Source: Planctobacterium marinum
GTDB taxonomy: Bacteria; Pseudomonadota; Gammaproteobacteria; Enterobacterales; Alteromonadaceae
Length of the DNA: 64,000 nt
Assembly: GCF_020687805.1 (NCBI RefSeq)
Contig: NZ_JAJEWQ010000001.1
Span: 478,973-542,972, forward strand
Reading direction: 5' to 3'
The notes below the pieces were generated by a model. The model was not told where the DNA came from and made no database searches. It worked only from the letters and a program-made list of their open reading frames with translations. Below, one piece after another: positions 7,616 to 18,616 of the stretch. The position numbers were made by a program, and so were the translations under genes. Numbering within the stretch: the first letter of the stretch is position 1; each line of letters starts with the position of its first letter.

Positions 7616-10600
7616 CTATGGTTGTTCTAACTCTTCCACATAGCGTTTTGGCGTCTTATCAAACTCAGCTTTAAAACAGCTTGAAAAGTAAGACGGTGAA
7701 TTAAAGCCAACATCGTAAGCGACTTCGGTAACCTGGCGTCCTGCCAGCAACAAATCCCGACTTTTTTGCAATCTGTACTTGCGCAGATATTCAGAAAAGT
7801 TGTAATCCACCAAAGCGGACAGCTTGCGGTTGAGTTGTCTTTCACTCATCGCTAACTGACTGGCGGCCTGGGTACGAGTGAAATGCTCATCCTTGAAATG
7901 CTGTTCAACAACTTTTTCAAAACGATGAAAAAACTCCTTGTCGCGTTTACTCTGAAAACTAATGGCCTCCTGATTTTTCGTGGCTAAACTGTTGTGAAGT
8001 TCAGAGGTATGCTTTTTACGTAAAATATCCCTAATGGTAAGCAACCTGGAAATTCTCAGTTTAAGCTCTTTTAATTTGAAGGGCTTCGTCAGGTAGTCAT
8101 CAACATGCTCTTCCCAGCCTCTCATTCGGCTGAGATCATCCCCTTTCGCAGTCAGTAAAATGATAGGAATATGAGACGTTGCCATGTCAGAGCGAATTGC
8201 ATTGGACAATTCGTAACCGTCCATTACCGGCATCAGGATATCCGACAGAATGAGATCCGGAATATTATCCTGGGCTTTTTTGAGTCCCAGCTCACCATTT
8301 TCAGCGACGTCTAATTCATACTCCTCAGAAAGTGATTCAACGATAAAATTTCGCAAATCGGGGTTATCTTCTACCACCAGAATTTTGAACTTTTCACTAT
8401 TGTTTTCACTGCTGTTCTGCTGCTTGTCTCCTGTAATGGCTGAATCCATTGACTGAGGTGAGGTGACATTAAGTTCTGAGTCCAGAACCTGAACCTGTGA
8501 CACCTGGGTTACGGCTTCGTCTTGAGCGACATTGTTTTGAAAGCTCACTGTGAAAGTGGTCCCTTCGCCCAACTCAGATTGCACGGCAATAACACCATCA
8601 TTGCTTTCGACGATTTGTTTAACCAGTGCCAATCCAATGCCACTACCTGGTATATTTTCACCAGCATCGAAACGCGTAAATCGCTGAAACAACAGCTCCT
8701 GATTTTCCTCGCTAATTCCCTTACCATTGTCACTGATAATTAAATTAACCCGTTGCTCATCCTGATTCGCAGAAACACTTATTTCAGTACCAAATCCGCT
8801 GTACTTAATGGCATTTGAGATCAGATTCGACACAACCAATTCCAGTGTATCTTCGATAAGCTTTAGCCGGACAGGTGCTATGTCATTGATGATCAGTTGC
8901 TGTTGATTGTGTTCCAGTAAACTGGAAAATGAGGACGCAATTACCTCTACGGAGGCTTTAAGGTCATAGACCTGTCTGGGTAACGAGCTGCTGGTTTCAA
9001 ATTTGGCCAGTTCTAAAATTTGATCAACCAGACCTTGCAGACGAGCCGTATTTCGGCGCATCACGGCCACATGATTTAACGATACCGGCTCTTTTAGTTT
9101 TTCTGCGATTGCATCCAAAGGCCCGGAAATCAGAGCCAGAGGCGTTCTGAACTCGTGGGAAACATTGGCGAAAAAAGTCTGTTTTTGCTGTAACAATTTT
9201 GAAATCGTATTGGTTCGCTCCCGGACTTTCTCGGTTAATTGCTCGTTAATTTCCAGTAGCTTTTTGTTGCGATACCAGGAAATAAAGTAAATCAGCGAAA
9301 CTAACAAAACCAGATAAGCGATATAGGCCCAGACAGTTTTCCACCAGGGCGGGGTCACATTTATGGTTAAAGAGGTGGTAGGTTGAATTGCATTGCTTCT
9401 TGGATCAACAATTCTGGCCTGAAACTGATATTCGCCGGGCGGCAACGTAGTATAAGAAGTACTATGTTTATTGACTTCAAGCTGTTCCCACTCATCACTT
9501 AAGCCTATCAGACGGGTTTCGTATTTTAATCGCCCTTCTTCAAAAATATTATTGTGGCTCAGATGTATTTGCAGGACTATATTGTCATAGGGAATGTTCA
9601 ATGCGCTGTTGAGCGTTTCCTTACTGTTGGGTGATACACCTTTGTGATCACTTAATATGTAACTTAACTTAGTTATTGTGGTCTCAGTTTTTGAACGCCG
9701 TTTTAGCTCAAAAAATGCCTTCGCTTCTCTCGTGTCAATTCTTACAATGCCTTTGTTTCCTGGTAAAATAATTTCCTCATTATTTAACATTAAGGAAACG
9801 TCTGAAGAGAACTCGGTACTAAATATACCTTCGGATTCTGTAATTTTAGACAGGTCCTGTGACTCCAGGTCATACAAAAATAGTCCTCTGCTTGACGCTA
9901 TCCATAAATTGTTAAATGTATCAACTTCAGCTGTTCGAACATTTCTGATTTCTGTAGTACCGGGATGGAACTCTTGATATGACATAGATTCAAGATCAAA
10001 TAGGAAGGCTTTGTTTCGCCGTACACAGATTAAAAACAAATCTTGGCGAAGTTGCTCAATGCAATCCATAAACGCATTTTCAAGTGGAGATGGAGCATTG
10101 ATTATTGAATTCTGCCTTAAGTCGTAAATGAATACTCCGTTATAAGCAGTTAATATTAAGACCTGTTCATTTTCCATTTCGAGCATTTCTATGACAACTA
10201 TATCGTCAATCACTTTGCTAAACTGGGTGTCAAAACTCCCTATATAAACCCCTTTTTCCTGGCCAAAATCTGTACCTAACAGATAATTTCCATTTTTTAA
10301 TTTCAATATTTCTGAATAGTTAGTTTGAGGTGTCGAAGGCAATCCTGTGACTTCAATACTTTCATCAAGAATAGTGCCTGTCTCATCTAAAACAAAAAGA
10401 CCTTTTTCATAGGTACTTACCAGAAATTTATTATTGTAGTATTCAACAAAATAAGTGTAACCGGCACCTTCTAAAAAAAGATGTACTTCATTAGAAGTAA
10501 CGTCAAAGGTGAACAAACTATTATCATCTGCTATAAAAAACTGCTCTCCAACTTTTTCTAAGAATGAAATAGTCGAAGTTCGAATATCGTCACCAGTAAA

Positions 10601-11731
10601 ATATGAAACAAAACTATGCTCATAAGGCAACATATAAATCCCAAATTCTCCGGCCCCTACTAGTATGTATCGCTTATTATCCGCAAAACTAATGGTATTT
10701 ACGTCCCCAAACCTGCTATCGAGCAATAACGGAAACAAATGCTCAGGCCTTTTTAATTGATCGTGCGAAACATCATATTGATGCAGCCCATGCGCAGAAA
10801 ATGAAATAAGGTAATCGGATGTACTAAGGGGAAATACTGTATTTACATCTTCATCCCAAATTAAACCGTTCACTTTTTTACTCAGTTTTTTGAGTTTTTT
10901 TGATGACATTTCTATAACATATGCACCGTTTGTGCCGGCGACTAATGCCTCACCATTATAACCAATAGTAATGGCATTAACCTGTTCAGGCTTAGTGGAA
11001 ACAGCATCAAGCTTAAATTTGCTAATGTCGAGCCGATAAACCCCCTCTCCCCAGGTTCCAATTAAAAAAGAATTTGATTTCTCAAATGCTAATGTGTTTA
11101 CGCTTATTTTCTTTAATCCCCTTTCATGCAAATTTATCAGCTCTTTGTCCTGAATATTGAATAAAAAAAGTGTATCGTTGCAGGCAATTAGTAGTTGGTC
11201 GGTAATATCATTCTTCGCAATATCAGAGCAATTAAGGTGTGGTAAATACGTGATGTCCTGTAACATACCGTGTTGCATGGTAACCGGATTTACATAGAAT
11301 ACGCCTCCACCAATTATCGATGTCCAAACAGTACCCCTGGAGTCTATTGCTATCCCTGAAACCTGGTTAGCAACGGTGTAACCATTATAAGAATTAAATA
11401 TTCGCCTTTCGCCGGGTTTTAACATTACCAATCCGTTGGTTGTCCCAACCCAAAAAGTAGAATCATGTTCAATAATATTCATTGGAGTCATACCAATTTC
11501 ATCAACAGAATCAATTGGTTGAAAATGCATTTCTATGGAGGCAAGAGCACTAAACTGAACGGGAGTCAAAATCAAGAGCAACACTCGGGCAAAAGTCAAT
11601 GTCTCTATATTGCTATTAATGTTCTTAAATTTTAAAGAATCAAAGCCAATGTTGTTGCTTAATAGAGATTCAACAAACAAATAGGAGAAATTTAGAAATG
11701 AAACTGACAGTTGAAGTACAAGCACTAACAC
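7616..11731 (-). CDS. Hybrid two-component system protein: propeller sensor, kinase, receiver and AraC output
   Basis: A protein of up to 1371 aa that holds a whole signalling pathway. Residues about 70-700 form Reg_prop beta-propeller blades. A Y_Y_Y domain follows (about 710-790, YETRLIGLSDEW, PPGEYQFQAR), then one TM (about 796-815), HisKA with H859 (ANVSHEFRTPL), HATPase_c (DNGKGI, GSGIGLALV), a receiver with D1164 (SDILMPVMDG), and a C-terminal AraC helix-turn-helix (about 1275-1371). This build is common in Bacteroidetes, where it senses glycan fragments, and is less usual in gammaproteobacteria. The start is unsure: no ATG fits. The longest frame uses GTG at 11731, but a TTG at 11599 puts a clean signal peptide (RVLLLILTPVQFSALA) at the N-terminus and looks better. 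It stands next to the GH97 locus, so a glucan signal is likely. Confidence 0.9.
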   Translation of the reverse strand: MLVLVLQLSVSFLNFSYLFVESLLSNNIGFDSLKFKNINSNIETLTFARVLLLILTPVQFSALASIEMHFQPIDSVDEIGMTPMNIIEHDSTFWVGTTNGLVMLKPGERRIFNSYNGYTVANQVSGIAIDSRGTVWTSIIGGGVFYVNPVTMQHGMLQDITYLPHLNCSDIAKNDITDQLLIACNDTLFLFNIQDKELINLHERGLKKISVNTLAFEKSNSFLIGTWGEGVYRLDISKFKLDAVSTKPEQVNAITIGYNGEALVAGTNGAYVIEMSSKKLKKLSKKVNGLIWDEDVNTVFPLSTSDYLISFSAHGLHQYDVSHDQLKRPEHLFPLLLDSRFGDVNTISFADNKRYILVGAGEFGIYMLPYEHSFVSYFTGDDIRTSTISFLEKVGEQFFIADDNSLFTFDVTSNEVHLFLEGAGYTYFVEYYNNKFLVSTYEKGLFVLDETGTILDESIEVTGLPSTPQTNYSEILKLKNGNYLLGTDFGQEKGVYIGSFDTQFSKVIDDIVVIEMLEMENEQVLILTAYNGVFIYDLRQNSIINAPSPLENAFMDCIEQLRQDLFLICVRRNKAFLFDLESMSYQEFHPGTTEIRNVRTAEVDTFNNLWIASSRGLFLYDLESQDLSKITESEGIFSTEFSSDVSLMLNNEEIILPGNKGIVRIDTREAKAFFELKRRSKTETTITKLSYILSDHKGVSPNSKETLNSALNIPYDNIVLQIHLSHNNIFEEGRLKYETRLIGLSDEWEQLEVNKHSTSYTTLPPGEYQFQARIVDPRSNAIQPTTSLTINVTPPWWKTVWAYIAYLVLLVSLIYFISWYRNKKLLEINEQLTEKVRERTNTISKLLQQKQTFFANVSHEFRTPLALISGPLDAIAEKLKEPVSLNHVAVMRRNTARLQGLVDQILELAKFETSSSLPRQVYDLKASVEVIASSFSSLLEHNQQQLIINDIAPVRLKLIEDTLELVVSNLISNAIKYSGFGTEISVSANQDEQRVNLIISDNGKGISEENQELLFQRFTRFDAGENIPGSGIGLALVKQIVESNDGVIAVQSELGEGTTFTVSFQNNVAQDEAVTQVSQVQVLDSELNVTSPQSMDSAITGDKQQNSSENNSEKFKILVVEDNPDLRNFIVESLSEEYELDVAENGELGLKKAQDNIPDLILSDILMPVMDGYELSNAIRSDMATSHIPIILLTAKGDDLSRMRGWEEHVDDYLTKPFKLKELKLRISRLLTIRDILRKKHTSELHNSLATKNQEAISFQSKRDKEFFHRFEKVVEQHFKDEHFTRTQAASQLAMSERQLNRKLSALVDYNFSEYLRKYRLQKSRDLLLAGRQVTEVAYDVGFNSPSYFSSCFKAEFDKTPKRYVEELEQP

Positions 11732-11931
11732 AACCTAAACACTTATCCCAAGTAATTTTTACGGCGTTATTATGTACCATAGCCATGTGTACAATTTTAG
11801 GCAAGGCTAACTTAGGAAAAATATACCTTACAGATGTAAAGCAGGAATCTCCCAGCAAATGTAGGGACAAGAGAGAAAAGTGTGATATTAGTGCAGACGA
11901 CATCTTAGGAAGTCTAATTTGGCTAAGTTGA
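11698..11931 (+). CDS. Small hypothetical membrane-anchored protein
   Basis: A 77-aa frame with ATG at 11698 and AGGAG ten bases upstream. One hydrophobic segment (about residues 19-35, VIFTALLCTIAMCTIL) is followed by a short polar tail with CRDKREKCD, giving two cysteines 7 apart. I do not recognise a family. If the neighbouring sensor starts at its TTG (11599), this gene is divergent from it with no overlap; if the sensor starts at 11731, the two overlap head to head by 34 bases. The space would otherwise be an unexplained gap of about 340 bp. It could be a chance frame. Confidence 0.4.
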   Translation: MKLTVEVQALTQPKHLSQVIFTALLCTIAMCTILGKANLGKIYLTDVKQESPSKCRDKREKCDISADDILGSLIWLS

Positions 11932-11941
11932 TTCTCCGGGT

Positions 11942-12406
11942 TTATATATTTGTGTTTAGCTTTCTTTTTGCGACAAAGTATAAAAGCAGCCATGACACTA
12001 ACAATTGGCCCCCAAGTATCCAGTCAAACTGCCAGTACTGCAGTTGAGCGATGTGAATATGCAATAGCACATCCATAATCAGGCCCAAGGTGATCAGGGG
12101 CTTGATGGCTTTCAGGGGCCAGAATCGTTGCTTTTCCCGCAGGGAAAAACGCGCGGTTAACAGCACAAAACTCACTAACGCCGGAAGGCCAATGACAAGG
12201 TGGATATAAAGTAAGAAAAGCTTCGGATAGAAGATCCCAAGCAGTGTTTCGGTGTTACTGCCGTAGCTGGAAGACAGCGCGATGATAATGTAGCCGCGCA
12301 GCAAATAAACAATTGAAAAGTATAATATTTTTGGTGGTTTTAAATACCCATCTTTATCGTAATAATGCTCAGGATAAATAGTGAAATTTCGATTTTCTTT
12401 GGACAA
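11942..12406 (-). CDS. DUF2919 family inner-membrane protein
   Basis: A 154-aa protein with about four hydrophobic segments and an N-terminal cytosolic stretch YDKDGYLKPPKILY, which is the characteristic opening of DUF2919 (YfeZ-like) proteins. The function of the family is unknown to me. It starts with TTG four bases after the lolE stop and has AGGA upstream, so it looks like the last gene of the lolC-lolD-lolE operon. A lipoprotein or envelope link would be only guilt by association. Confidence 0.75.
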   Translation of the reverse strand: MSKENRNFTIYPEHYYDKDGYLKPPKILYFSIVYLLRGYIIIALSSSYGSNTETLLGIFYPKLFLLYIHLVIGLPALVSFVLLTARFSLREKQRFWPLKAIKPLITLGLIMDVLLHIHIAQLQYWQFDWILGGQLLVSWLLLYFVAKRKLNTNI

Positions 12407-12410
12407 AATA

Positions 12411-13646
12411 TTAATGTCCTAACACATTTGCAGGATTAACTTTTGCAGCTTTAAAAGCGGGATATAATGTCGCTAAAACACTTAAAATTAATGCCGTAAA
12501 GATGGTCACTAATACATCTTTTAAATTCAACATTGATGGCAAGAAATCTATAAAATAGACATCATCCGACAATATTTGAAAACCAAACAAAGTTTCAAAG
12601 AAACTTGCGATCCCGGTTAAATTATTCGCAGCCAAAACGCCAACAATGCTGCCCAGGGTCACCCCGATCAAGCCATTAATGATACCCTGCCACATAAACG
12701 TAGCGATAATAAGTTGGTTACTGCCCCCCATGGTTTTCAGCATCGCGATCTCGGCCTGTCGCTCGTTAACCGCCATTACCAATGAAGATACAATGTTAAA
12801 ACAGGCAACAGCGATCACCAGGGTCAGTGCGATATACACAACAAAGCGCACCAGTTGAATGTCCTGATATAAATGTCCCTGCGTTCGGGTCCAGTCGCTC
12901 ATGTAGGCATGCTGATTAAGTCTATGCCCTAACTCTCTGGTCTTTGCGGGAGCAATAAAGGGATCGTGGTAGGTTAACTGAATCCCCATTGCGCCGGTAC
13001 TCACATCCAGGGTATTTGCCGCCGTATTCAGATGCATATAGCCTACGAAGCTATCCAGCTCCCCGCCCAGATGAATTTCACCCAGTAAAGTCAGCCAAAT
13101 GGCATCTGGTGAAGACAGCTTCCCGGCACCGGTTTTCGGCAATAACACCTGAACCTGATCACCGATTCTCAGATTGAGCTTTTTAATGATACTACGTCCC
13201 AGGATAAGGCCTTGTTGATTAACCTGAAATTGTGCCCACTGTGATGCTTCAACCTTATCGGGTAGTGCTGAGTGCTTTGCCAACTTCGGTGATATTGCAG
13301 TTAACTCTACCGCTTTGTTTGCCTTTCCTTTTTGCACCAGGCCCGTGGCGGTAATGTAAGGCTGAACCAGTTTTACATTGGGATCTTTGCTGAAGACGTC
13401 GACCATGGTTTCCCAGTCGTTCATTCCCTGTGGGCTGACTGCAAACAACTCCCCATGGGGAATATAGGCTAACAAGCTGTTTTTTAGCTCCTTTTCAAAA
13501 CCATTCATGACTGACAACATAATGATCAGCACGGCGCATCCGAGCCCAATGCCTACTGTGGAAGACGCTGAAATAAAGGAGGTAAACCCGCTTTGCTTTT
13601 TACTCCGCCTGAAACGCGACGCCAGTAACAGTGGAAGTGACGTCAT
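12411..13646 (-). CDS. lolE: Lipoprotein-releasing ABC transporter permease LolE
   Basis: A 411-aa permease with TM1 near residue 25-50, a large periplasmic domain (about 50-265) and three C-terminal TMs, the MacB/FtsX fold. Motifs include [35 protein letters not shown] at the front and [25 protein letters not shown] in the FtsX domain, typical of LolC/LolE. With LolC and LolD it lifts mature lipoproteins from the inner membrane for hand-over to LolA. Its ATG overlaps the lolD stop by four bases (ATGA), so translation is coupled. I assign LolE rather than LolC from its place after lolD. Confidence 0.9.
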   Translation of the reverse strand: MTSLPLLLASRFRRSKKQSGFTSFISASSTVGIGLGCAVLIIMLSVMNGFEKELKNSLLAYIPHGELFAVSPQGMNDWETMVDVFSKDPNVKLVQPYITATGLVQKGKANKAVELTAISPKLAKHSALPDKVEASQWAQFQVNQQGLILGRSIIKKLNLRIGDQVQVLLPKTGAGKLSSPDAIWLTLLGEIHLGGELDSFVGYMHLNTAANTLDVSTGAMGIQLTYHDPFIAPAKTRELGHRLNQHAYMSDWTRTQGHLYQDIQLVRFVVYIALTLVIAVACFNIVSSLVMAVNERQAEIAMLKTMGGSNQLIIATFMWQGIINGLIGVTLGSIVGVLAANNLTGIASFFETLFGFQILSDDVYFIDFLPSMLNLKDVLVTIFTALILSVLATLYPAFKAAKVNPANVLGH

Positions 13647-14326
13647 GGTTTGTCCCCGGTCAAAACACCGTGTTTGAGTAACAGGGTTCTGTCCAGTTTG
13701 GCCGCCAAACTTTTATCGTGAGTTACCACGACAAAACTGGTGGAAATGGTTGTTTTCAACGACACCAATAGCTGGTAAATGCTCTCCCCCGCCGCATCGT
13801 CGAGGTTGCCTGTGGGTTCATCTGCCAGCACCAACTGAGGTTCCATCACTAAAGCCCGTGCGATAGCAACCCTTTGCCGTTCACCGCCTGATAAGGCCGA
13901 TGGTTTATGTTCTAAACGCTCAGACAGGCCGACTTTTTCCAGTAAAATTTTCGCTTTTGCCTGCGCCTCAGACTTGCTCATCCTGGCAATCAGACACGGC
14001 ATGGCGACATTTTCCAGTGCGGTAAATTCAGGAAGTAAGTGGTGCTGTTGATAAACAAAACCCAGGCGTTTGTTGCGAAACTGAGCCTGCTGCTTTTCTG
14101 TGAACTGGAAAATATCCTGATCCTGAAAAATAACCTGGCCTTGTGTTGGTTGATCTAATGCGCCAAGAATATGTAACAAGGTACTTTTTCCTGAGCCGGA
14201 TGCACCGACAATGGCCACCTGCTCCGCCTTGTTGATAGTAAAATTCACATCTTTTAAAACCTGGACGTCACGATCGCCATCGACATAGGTTTTACTGATG
14301 TGTTGGCATTGCAATAAACTACTCAT
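13643..14326 (-). CDS. lolD: Lipoprotein-releasing ABC transporter ATPase LolD
   Basis: A 227-aa ABC ATPase. Walker A is [12 protein letters not shown] (about 41-52), the Q-loop lies in [16 protein letters not shown], the signature is [15 protein letters not shown] (about 144-158), Walker B is [12 protein letters not shown], and the switch histidine is in VVVTHD. The [17 protein letters not shown] stretch is typical of LolD. It powers release of lipoproteins from the inner membrane by LolC/LolE. It ends in TGA overlapping the lolE ATG, which also shows that TGA is a normal stop in this genome. Confidence 0.95.
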   Translation of the reverse strand: MSSLLQCQHISKTYVDGDRDVQVLKDVNFTINKAEQVAIVGASGSGKSTLLHILGALDQPTQGQVIFQDQDIFQFTEKQQAQFRNKRLGFVYQQHHLLPEFTALENVAMPCLIARMSKSEAQAKAKILLEKVGLSERLEHKPSALSGGERQRVAIARALVMEPQLVLADEPTGNLDDAAGESIYQLLVSLKTTISTSFVVVTHDKSLAAKLDRTLLLKHGVLTGDKP

Positions 14327-14372
14327 AACGTCTTATGTGTCCTGTTGTTTCGGTGACCATGAACAAATCGGC

Positions 14373-15575
14373 TCATTCGTAACGCAATGCGTTGGCGGGA
14401 TTAACCTTTAACGCACGCCACGCCGGAATAATTGAGGCCAGTATGCACAAGCCTAATGACGTACCAATCAGCACGCTGATTTGGGTAACATCCATAACAA
14501 TGGGTAACTCTCCCTCCGGCAGGAAGTTCACTATAGGTAAATTTAACCAATGTATGATGTTATTGATTTGACTGGTTATCAAAATGCCCAGCACCGCTCC
14601 GATGAGGGTTCCTTTGACACCGTTGTATATACCATTGACCAGGAAAATCTGCATCACTTGCCAGCGGTTCATACCCTGGGTACGTAAAATTGCGATGTCG
14701 CCCTGTTTTTCATTCACCACCATTACCAGTGCCGAAACAATATTAAACGCCGCCACCGCCACAATCAGTAATAACATGATCAACATCATGTTTTTTTCCA
14801 TCTTAACCGCATCAAACAAAGCACCCTGGCGCTCACGCCAGTCTGTCCACTGCAAATCAAATTGTGTTAATACCTCCCTGACTGAGAGATACTGAAATGG
14901 GTCCTGCATAAATAAGCGGGTATTTGTGATGTCATCCGGCTTTTTGCGTTGCAATCTGGCAAGGTCGGTCAGGTTTATGAGCGCCACTTTGTCGTCTAAC
15001 TCAGAACCCACATCAAAAATACCGCTGATAGTAAACTTGCGTTGTGCCGGAATACGGCCCAAAGGGGTATAAACAGACGAACCTGCAATAATGACCCGAA
15101 CCTCATCACCGACGGTTAAATTCAGGCGCATTGCCAAAAGTCGCCCAACCACAATGTTGTAGTCACCGGCCACCAACGTATTCAGATTCCCCTGCACCAT
15201 GTTGAGTTGAAATTGTTGCGCTTGTTTTAAGGCACTGCCATCCAGCCCCTGGATATAAACTGGTTTCAAACCTTCCTGAGCCTGAATGACGGCTTCGTTT
15301 TCACTGTAGGGCGCATCGCTAATGATCCAGGGCTGCAAGGCATCGCGTGCCTTATCGGGTAGTTGCCCTTCAACGATAAAATGCGGAGCCAGGCCTAAAA
15401 TCCGGTCTTTGAGTTGTTGTTCGAAGCCGTTCATCACTGAACTGGTGACAATGAGTGCCAGTAAGCCCAACGCGATACCCGCCACTGAAAACGCATTGAT
15501 AAAGGCGATAAACTGATTGCTCTTTCGGCTATTGCTGTAGCGAAAGCCAATAAATACTGACGCGGGTAGTGACAT
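14373..15575 (-). CDS. lolC: Lipoprotein-releasing ABC transporter permease LolC
   Basis: A 400-aa permease, first gene of the lol operon. The N-terminus IGFRYSNSRKSNQFIAFINAFSVAGI leads into TM1, then GFEQQLKDRILGLAPH. A periplasmic domain spans about 50-260 and the C-terminal FtsX domain has FNIVSALVMVVNEKQGDIAILRTQG. In E. coli LolC the periplasmic hook contacts LolA; the same role is assumed. AGG lies before the ATG. It is 46 bp upstream of lolD. Confidence 0.9.
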   Translation of the reverse strand: MSLPASVFIGFRYSNSRKSNQFIAFINAFSVAGIALGLLALIVTSSVMNGFEQQLKDRILGLAPHFIVEGQLPDKARDALQPWIISDAPYSENEAVIQAQEGLKPVYIQGLDGSALKQAQQFQLNMVQGNLNTLVAGDYNIVVGRLLAMRLNLTVGDEVRVIIAGSSVYTPLGRIPAQRKFTISGIFDVGSELDDKVALINLTDLARLQRKKPDDITNTRLFMQDPFQYLSVREVLTQFDLQWTDWRERQGALFDAVKMEKNMMLIMLLLIVAVAAFNIVSALVMVVNEKQGDIAILRTQGMNRWQVMQIFLVNGIYNGVKGTLIGAVLGILITSQINNIIHWLNLPIVNFLPEGELPIVMDVTQISVLIGTSLGLCILASIIPAWRALKVNPANALRYE

Positions 15576-15662
15576 CCATTTTACCTGGTGTAAGTCTTCA
15601 ATTGCGCTATACCGGAGGCTTAACGCGCTGTGCTCAATTAGCCACTAAAATAAGGGTTTTGT

Positions 15663-15695
15663 ATTAAAAATAAAGGCTCTTGCGAGCCTTTATTT
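15663..15695 (-). terminator. Terminator after topA
   Basis: A 12-bp stem (AAATAAAGGCTC at 15668-15679 with GAGCCTTTATTT at 15684-15695) has a TTGC loop. On the minus strand it is followed by TTTTT. It lies just past the topA stop. Confidence 0.9.
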
Positions 15696-15704
15696 CAATT
15701 TCTG

Positions 15705-18356
15705 TCATTTAGACTTTTTGGCGGCGGGCTTTTTGGGTTCATCAATCACCCATTTATTGTCCTTAAACCAGGCTGTCCACCCGGTCGCTTTACCCTTGTC
15801 ATTTTCGGAAGAAACATATTGTTGCTTCGTTTTACGACTAAACCTTACCAGAGTCTTGTTGCCCTCGTTATCCTGTGTGGGAGCATCCGCCAGATAACGC
15901 AACTTCTCCGGCAGTCTGTCTTTAAAACGCAACAACTCTTCCACCAGTGGCGCCCGTGTCTCTCTCGACTTAGGGAAGTTATGTGCGGCTAAAAAGATGC
16001 CGGAGGCGCCGTCTCTGAGCACAAAATGGGCATCAGATTTAGTACAGGGTAATTCAGGTAAATCCACCGGATCGGATTTCGGCGGAGCCACTTCACCATT
16101 TTTCAATAGCTTACGGGTGTTGCCACAGGTTTCATTGGTACACTTGAAATACTTACCAAAACGACCTGTTTTTAACTCCATCGGGGCTTCACAGCGATCG
16201 CAATCAATAACCGGACCGTCGTAACCTTTGATTTTAAAGTTGCCCTGCTCTACTTCGTATCCGGTACAGGTCGGGCTGTTGCCGCATATGTGCAGCTTGC
16301 GCTTTTCGTCGATAACATAACTGTCCATTGACGTACCGCAAACGTGGCAACGGTGGCGCTTTCTCAACACCTGAGCTTCTGCCTCGTCCTCTTTGTCCAG
16401 ATCCACAACTTCATCGGCAGAAGTCAGGTTCATGGTATTGGTACAGCGCTCTTTGGGCGGCAGGTTATAACCCGAGCAGCCCAGAAACTGACCGGTTGAT
16501 GAGGTGCGGATCATCATTTCGCGATCACACTTATCACACTTAATGTCAGTTTCAACTGATTTATTGCTGCTCATTCCGCCTTCTTCGGCAGGCAACTCAG
16601 CGGCTAACAACTTTTTATAGAAACCACCGTAAAACTCATCCAGTACATCTTTCCATTTGAGTTTGCCTTCGGCAATTTCATCCAGATGTTGTTCCATGTT
16701 CGCGGTAAAATCATAGCTCATCAGATCATTGAATTTTTCCAGTAATCTGTCGCTGACAATTTCCCCCATTTTTTCCGCATAAAAGCGACGTTGCTCGAGG
16801 CGTACGTAGCCGCGATCCTGAATGGTAGAAATAATACTGGCGTAAGTAGACGGTCTGCCAATACCCCGCTTTTCCAGCTCCTTAACCAGGCTGGCTTCAC
16901 TGAAGCGCGCTGGTGGTTTGGTAAAGTGCTGTTTCGGGTCCAGTTTCAGTAAATTGAGAACTTCGCCTTCCTTAACATTGGGTAAGTTGTTGTCTTCTTC
17001 GCCTTTGCGCTTTATCTGCTCCTGAACACGGGTCCAACCATCAAATTTTAATACCCGGCCTTTGGCGGTTAAATCAAAGTCACCCGCTTTTACCGTGATC
17101 GTCGTGGCGTCGTATTTGGCAGGTGTCATCTGACAGGCCACAAACTGTTTCCAAATCAACTCATAAAGCCGCTGAGCGTCTTTTTCCATATCATTGAGGA
17201 ATGCCCCCAACTTATCAACGTTCGTTGGTCTGATAGCTTCGTGGGCTTCCTGAGCGCCTTCTTTGCTACCATAAAAGTTAGGTTTCTCCGGTAAATAGGC
17301 GTCACCGAACTGAGATTCGATATAGCCACGGGCACTATTCAATGCCTCAGCACTCAAGTTGGTTGAGTCAGTTCTCATATAGGTAATGTGGCCAGCTTCG
17401 TACAATCGCTGTGCCATCATCATGGTCTTTTTCACCCCAAAGCCCAGCTTAGTACTGGCAGCCTGTTGCAATGTAGACGTAATAAAAGGAGCGCCTGGAC
17501 GACTACTGGTAGGTCTGGACTCGCGACTGACCACTTCATATTTAGCTTTTTCCAGCAGCGCTAAAGCACTGTCTGTTTGCGCTTTATTAACCGGTTTAAA
17601 GGTTTTGCCATGCTGTTTTGCCACCATCATTCTGAATGGTGTGTTAGCCTGATTGTTCACATCAGCGTGAACATCCCAATATTCTTCAGGAATGAAGGCT
17701 TTGATTTCCCGCTCGCGTTCAACCACCAGACGCACAGCAACCGACTGCACCCGTCCGGCTGAAAGCCCTCTGGAAACTTTTTTCCACAACAGAGGTGACA
17801 ACATAAAGCCCACGACTCTGTCTAAAAAGCGTCTGGCTTGTTGTGCATTAACCCGGGCGGTATTGACTTCGCCCGGTGTTTCAAAGGCTTCTTTTATGGC
17901 ATTTTTGGTAATTTCATTAAACACCACCCGATGAAAGGTTTTGTTTTTATTACCAATAATGTTCTGCAAGTGCCAGGCAATTGCCTCTCCTTCTCTATCC
18001 AAATCCGTTGCGAGATAGATATGGTCAGCATCTTTAGCAAGCTTTTTTAATTCATTAACGACTTTTTCTTTACCCGCCATAATTTCATAGTGGGCTTCCC
18101 AGTAATTTTGCGGATCCACTCCCATGCGATCCACCAATTTTTGATATTCGTAATGCTGCAAATATTGTTGCTTTGCATCTTCACTAAATTCTTTCAGTTC
18201 TTTTGCCGGTTTTTTGGGCGGAACTTTGCCTAATGCTTTCGTTGGCAGATCTCTGACATGCCCGACGCTGGATTTTACGATGAAATCCTTACCCAAATAT
18301 TTATTTATTGTCTTTGCCTTGGCTGGCGACTCCACAATAACGAGCGATTTTGCCAT
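15705..18356 (-). CDS. topA: DNA topoisomerase I
   Basis: An 883-aa type IA topoisomerase that relaxes negative supercoils. The N-terminal Toprim domain starts [14 protein letters not shown] and has the metal site [13 protein letters not shown]. The catalytic tyrosine is Y326 in [10 protein letters not shown]. Domains I-IV are followed by zinc-ribbon repeats with CxxC pairs ([32 protein letters not shown]) and a basic C-terminal tail ending KKPAAKKSK. The chosen start is the ATG giving [10 protein letters not shown], the usual topA N-terminus; an in-frame GTG 36 bp upstream would add 12 residues and is unlikely. Single gene with its own terminator. Confidence 0.97.
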   Translation of the reverse strand: MAKSLVIVESPAKAKTINKYLGKDFIVKSSVGHVRDLPTKALGKVPPKKPAKELKEFSEDAKQQYLQHYEYQKLVDRMGVDPQNYWEAHYEIMAGKEKVVNELKKLAKDADHIYLATDLDREGEAIAWHLQNIIGNKNKTFHRVVFNEITKNAIKEAFETPGEVNTARVNAQQARRFLDRVVGFMLSPLLWKKVSRGLSAGRVQSVAVRLVVEREREIKAFIPEEYWDVHADVNNQANTPFRMMVAKQHGKTFKPVNKAQTDSALALLEKAKYEVVSRESRPTSSRPGAPFITSTLQQAASTKLGFGVKKTMMMAQRLYEAGHITYMRTDSTNLSAEALNSARGYIESQFGDAYLPEKPNFYGSKEGAQEAHEAIRPTNVDKLGAFLNDMEKDAQRLYELIWKQFVACQMTPAKYDATTITVKAGDFDLTAKGRVLKFDGWTRVQEQIKRKGEEDNNLPNVKEGEVLNLLKLDPKQHFTKPPARFSEASLVKELEKRGIGRPSTYASIISTIQDRGYVRLEQRRFYAEKMGEIVSDRLLEKFNDLMSYDFTANMEQHLDEIAEGKLKWKDVLDEFYGGFYKKLLAAELPAEEGGMSSNKSVETDIKCDKCDREMMIRTSSTGQFLGCSGYNLPPKERCTNTMNLTSADEVVDLDKEDEAEAQVLRKRHRCHVCGTSMDSYVIDEKRKLHICGNSPTCTGYEVEQGNFKIKGYDGPVIDCDRCEAPMELKTGRFGKYFKCTNETCGNTRKLLKNGEVAPPKSDPVDLPELPCTKSDAHFVLRDGASGIFLAAHNFPKSRETRAPLVEELLRFKDRLPEKLRYLADAPTQDNEGNKTLVRFSRKTKQQYVSSENDKGKATGWTAWFKDNKWVIDEPKKPAAKKSK

Positions 18357-18616
18357 ATTATACGTTCTAACCTTTACCTGACTGGTATTCACAACGACCA
18401 GTGGAACATTACATTCATGCTGTTATTAAAATTTCCTATTTTTAGGTATATCTGCAAAGTGAATAGAAAACAAGATTTTCTTCATAGTTATCTCATTCAT
18501 GCTCTGCAGCCCTTTAAAAATAAGGTCTTCAAGATTGGCACAAGCATTAAAACACGTATAATGGCGACGCGATGAAAGAACTCAAGGCGAATTCTTCAAC
18601 TCTTTAGAGGAAACTA

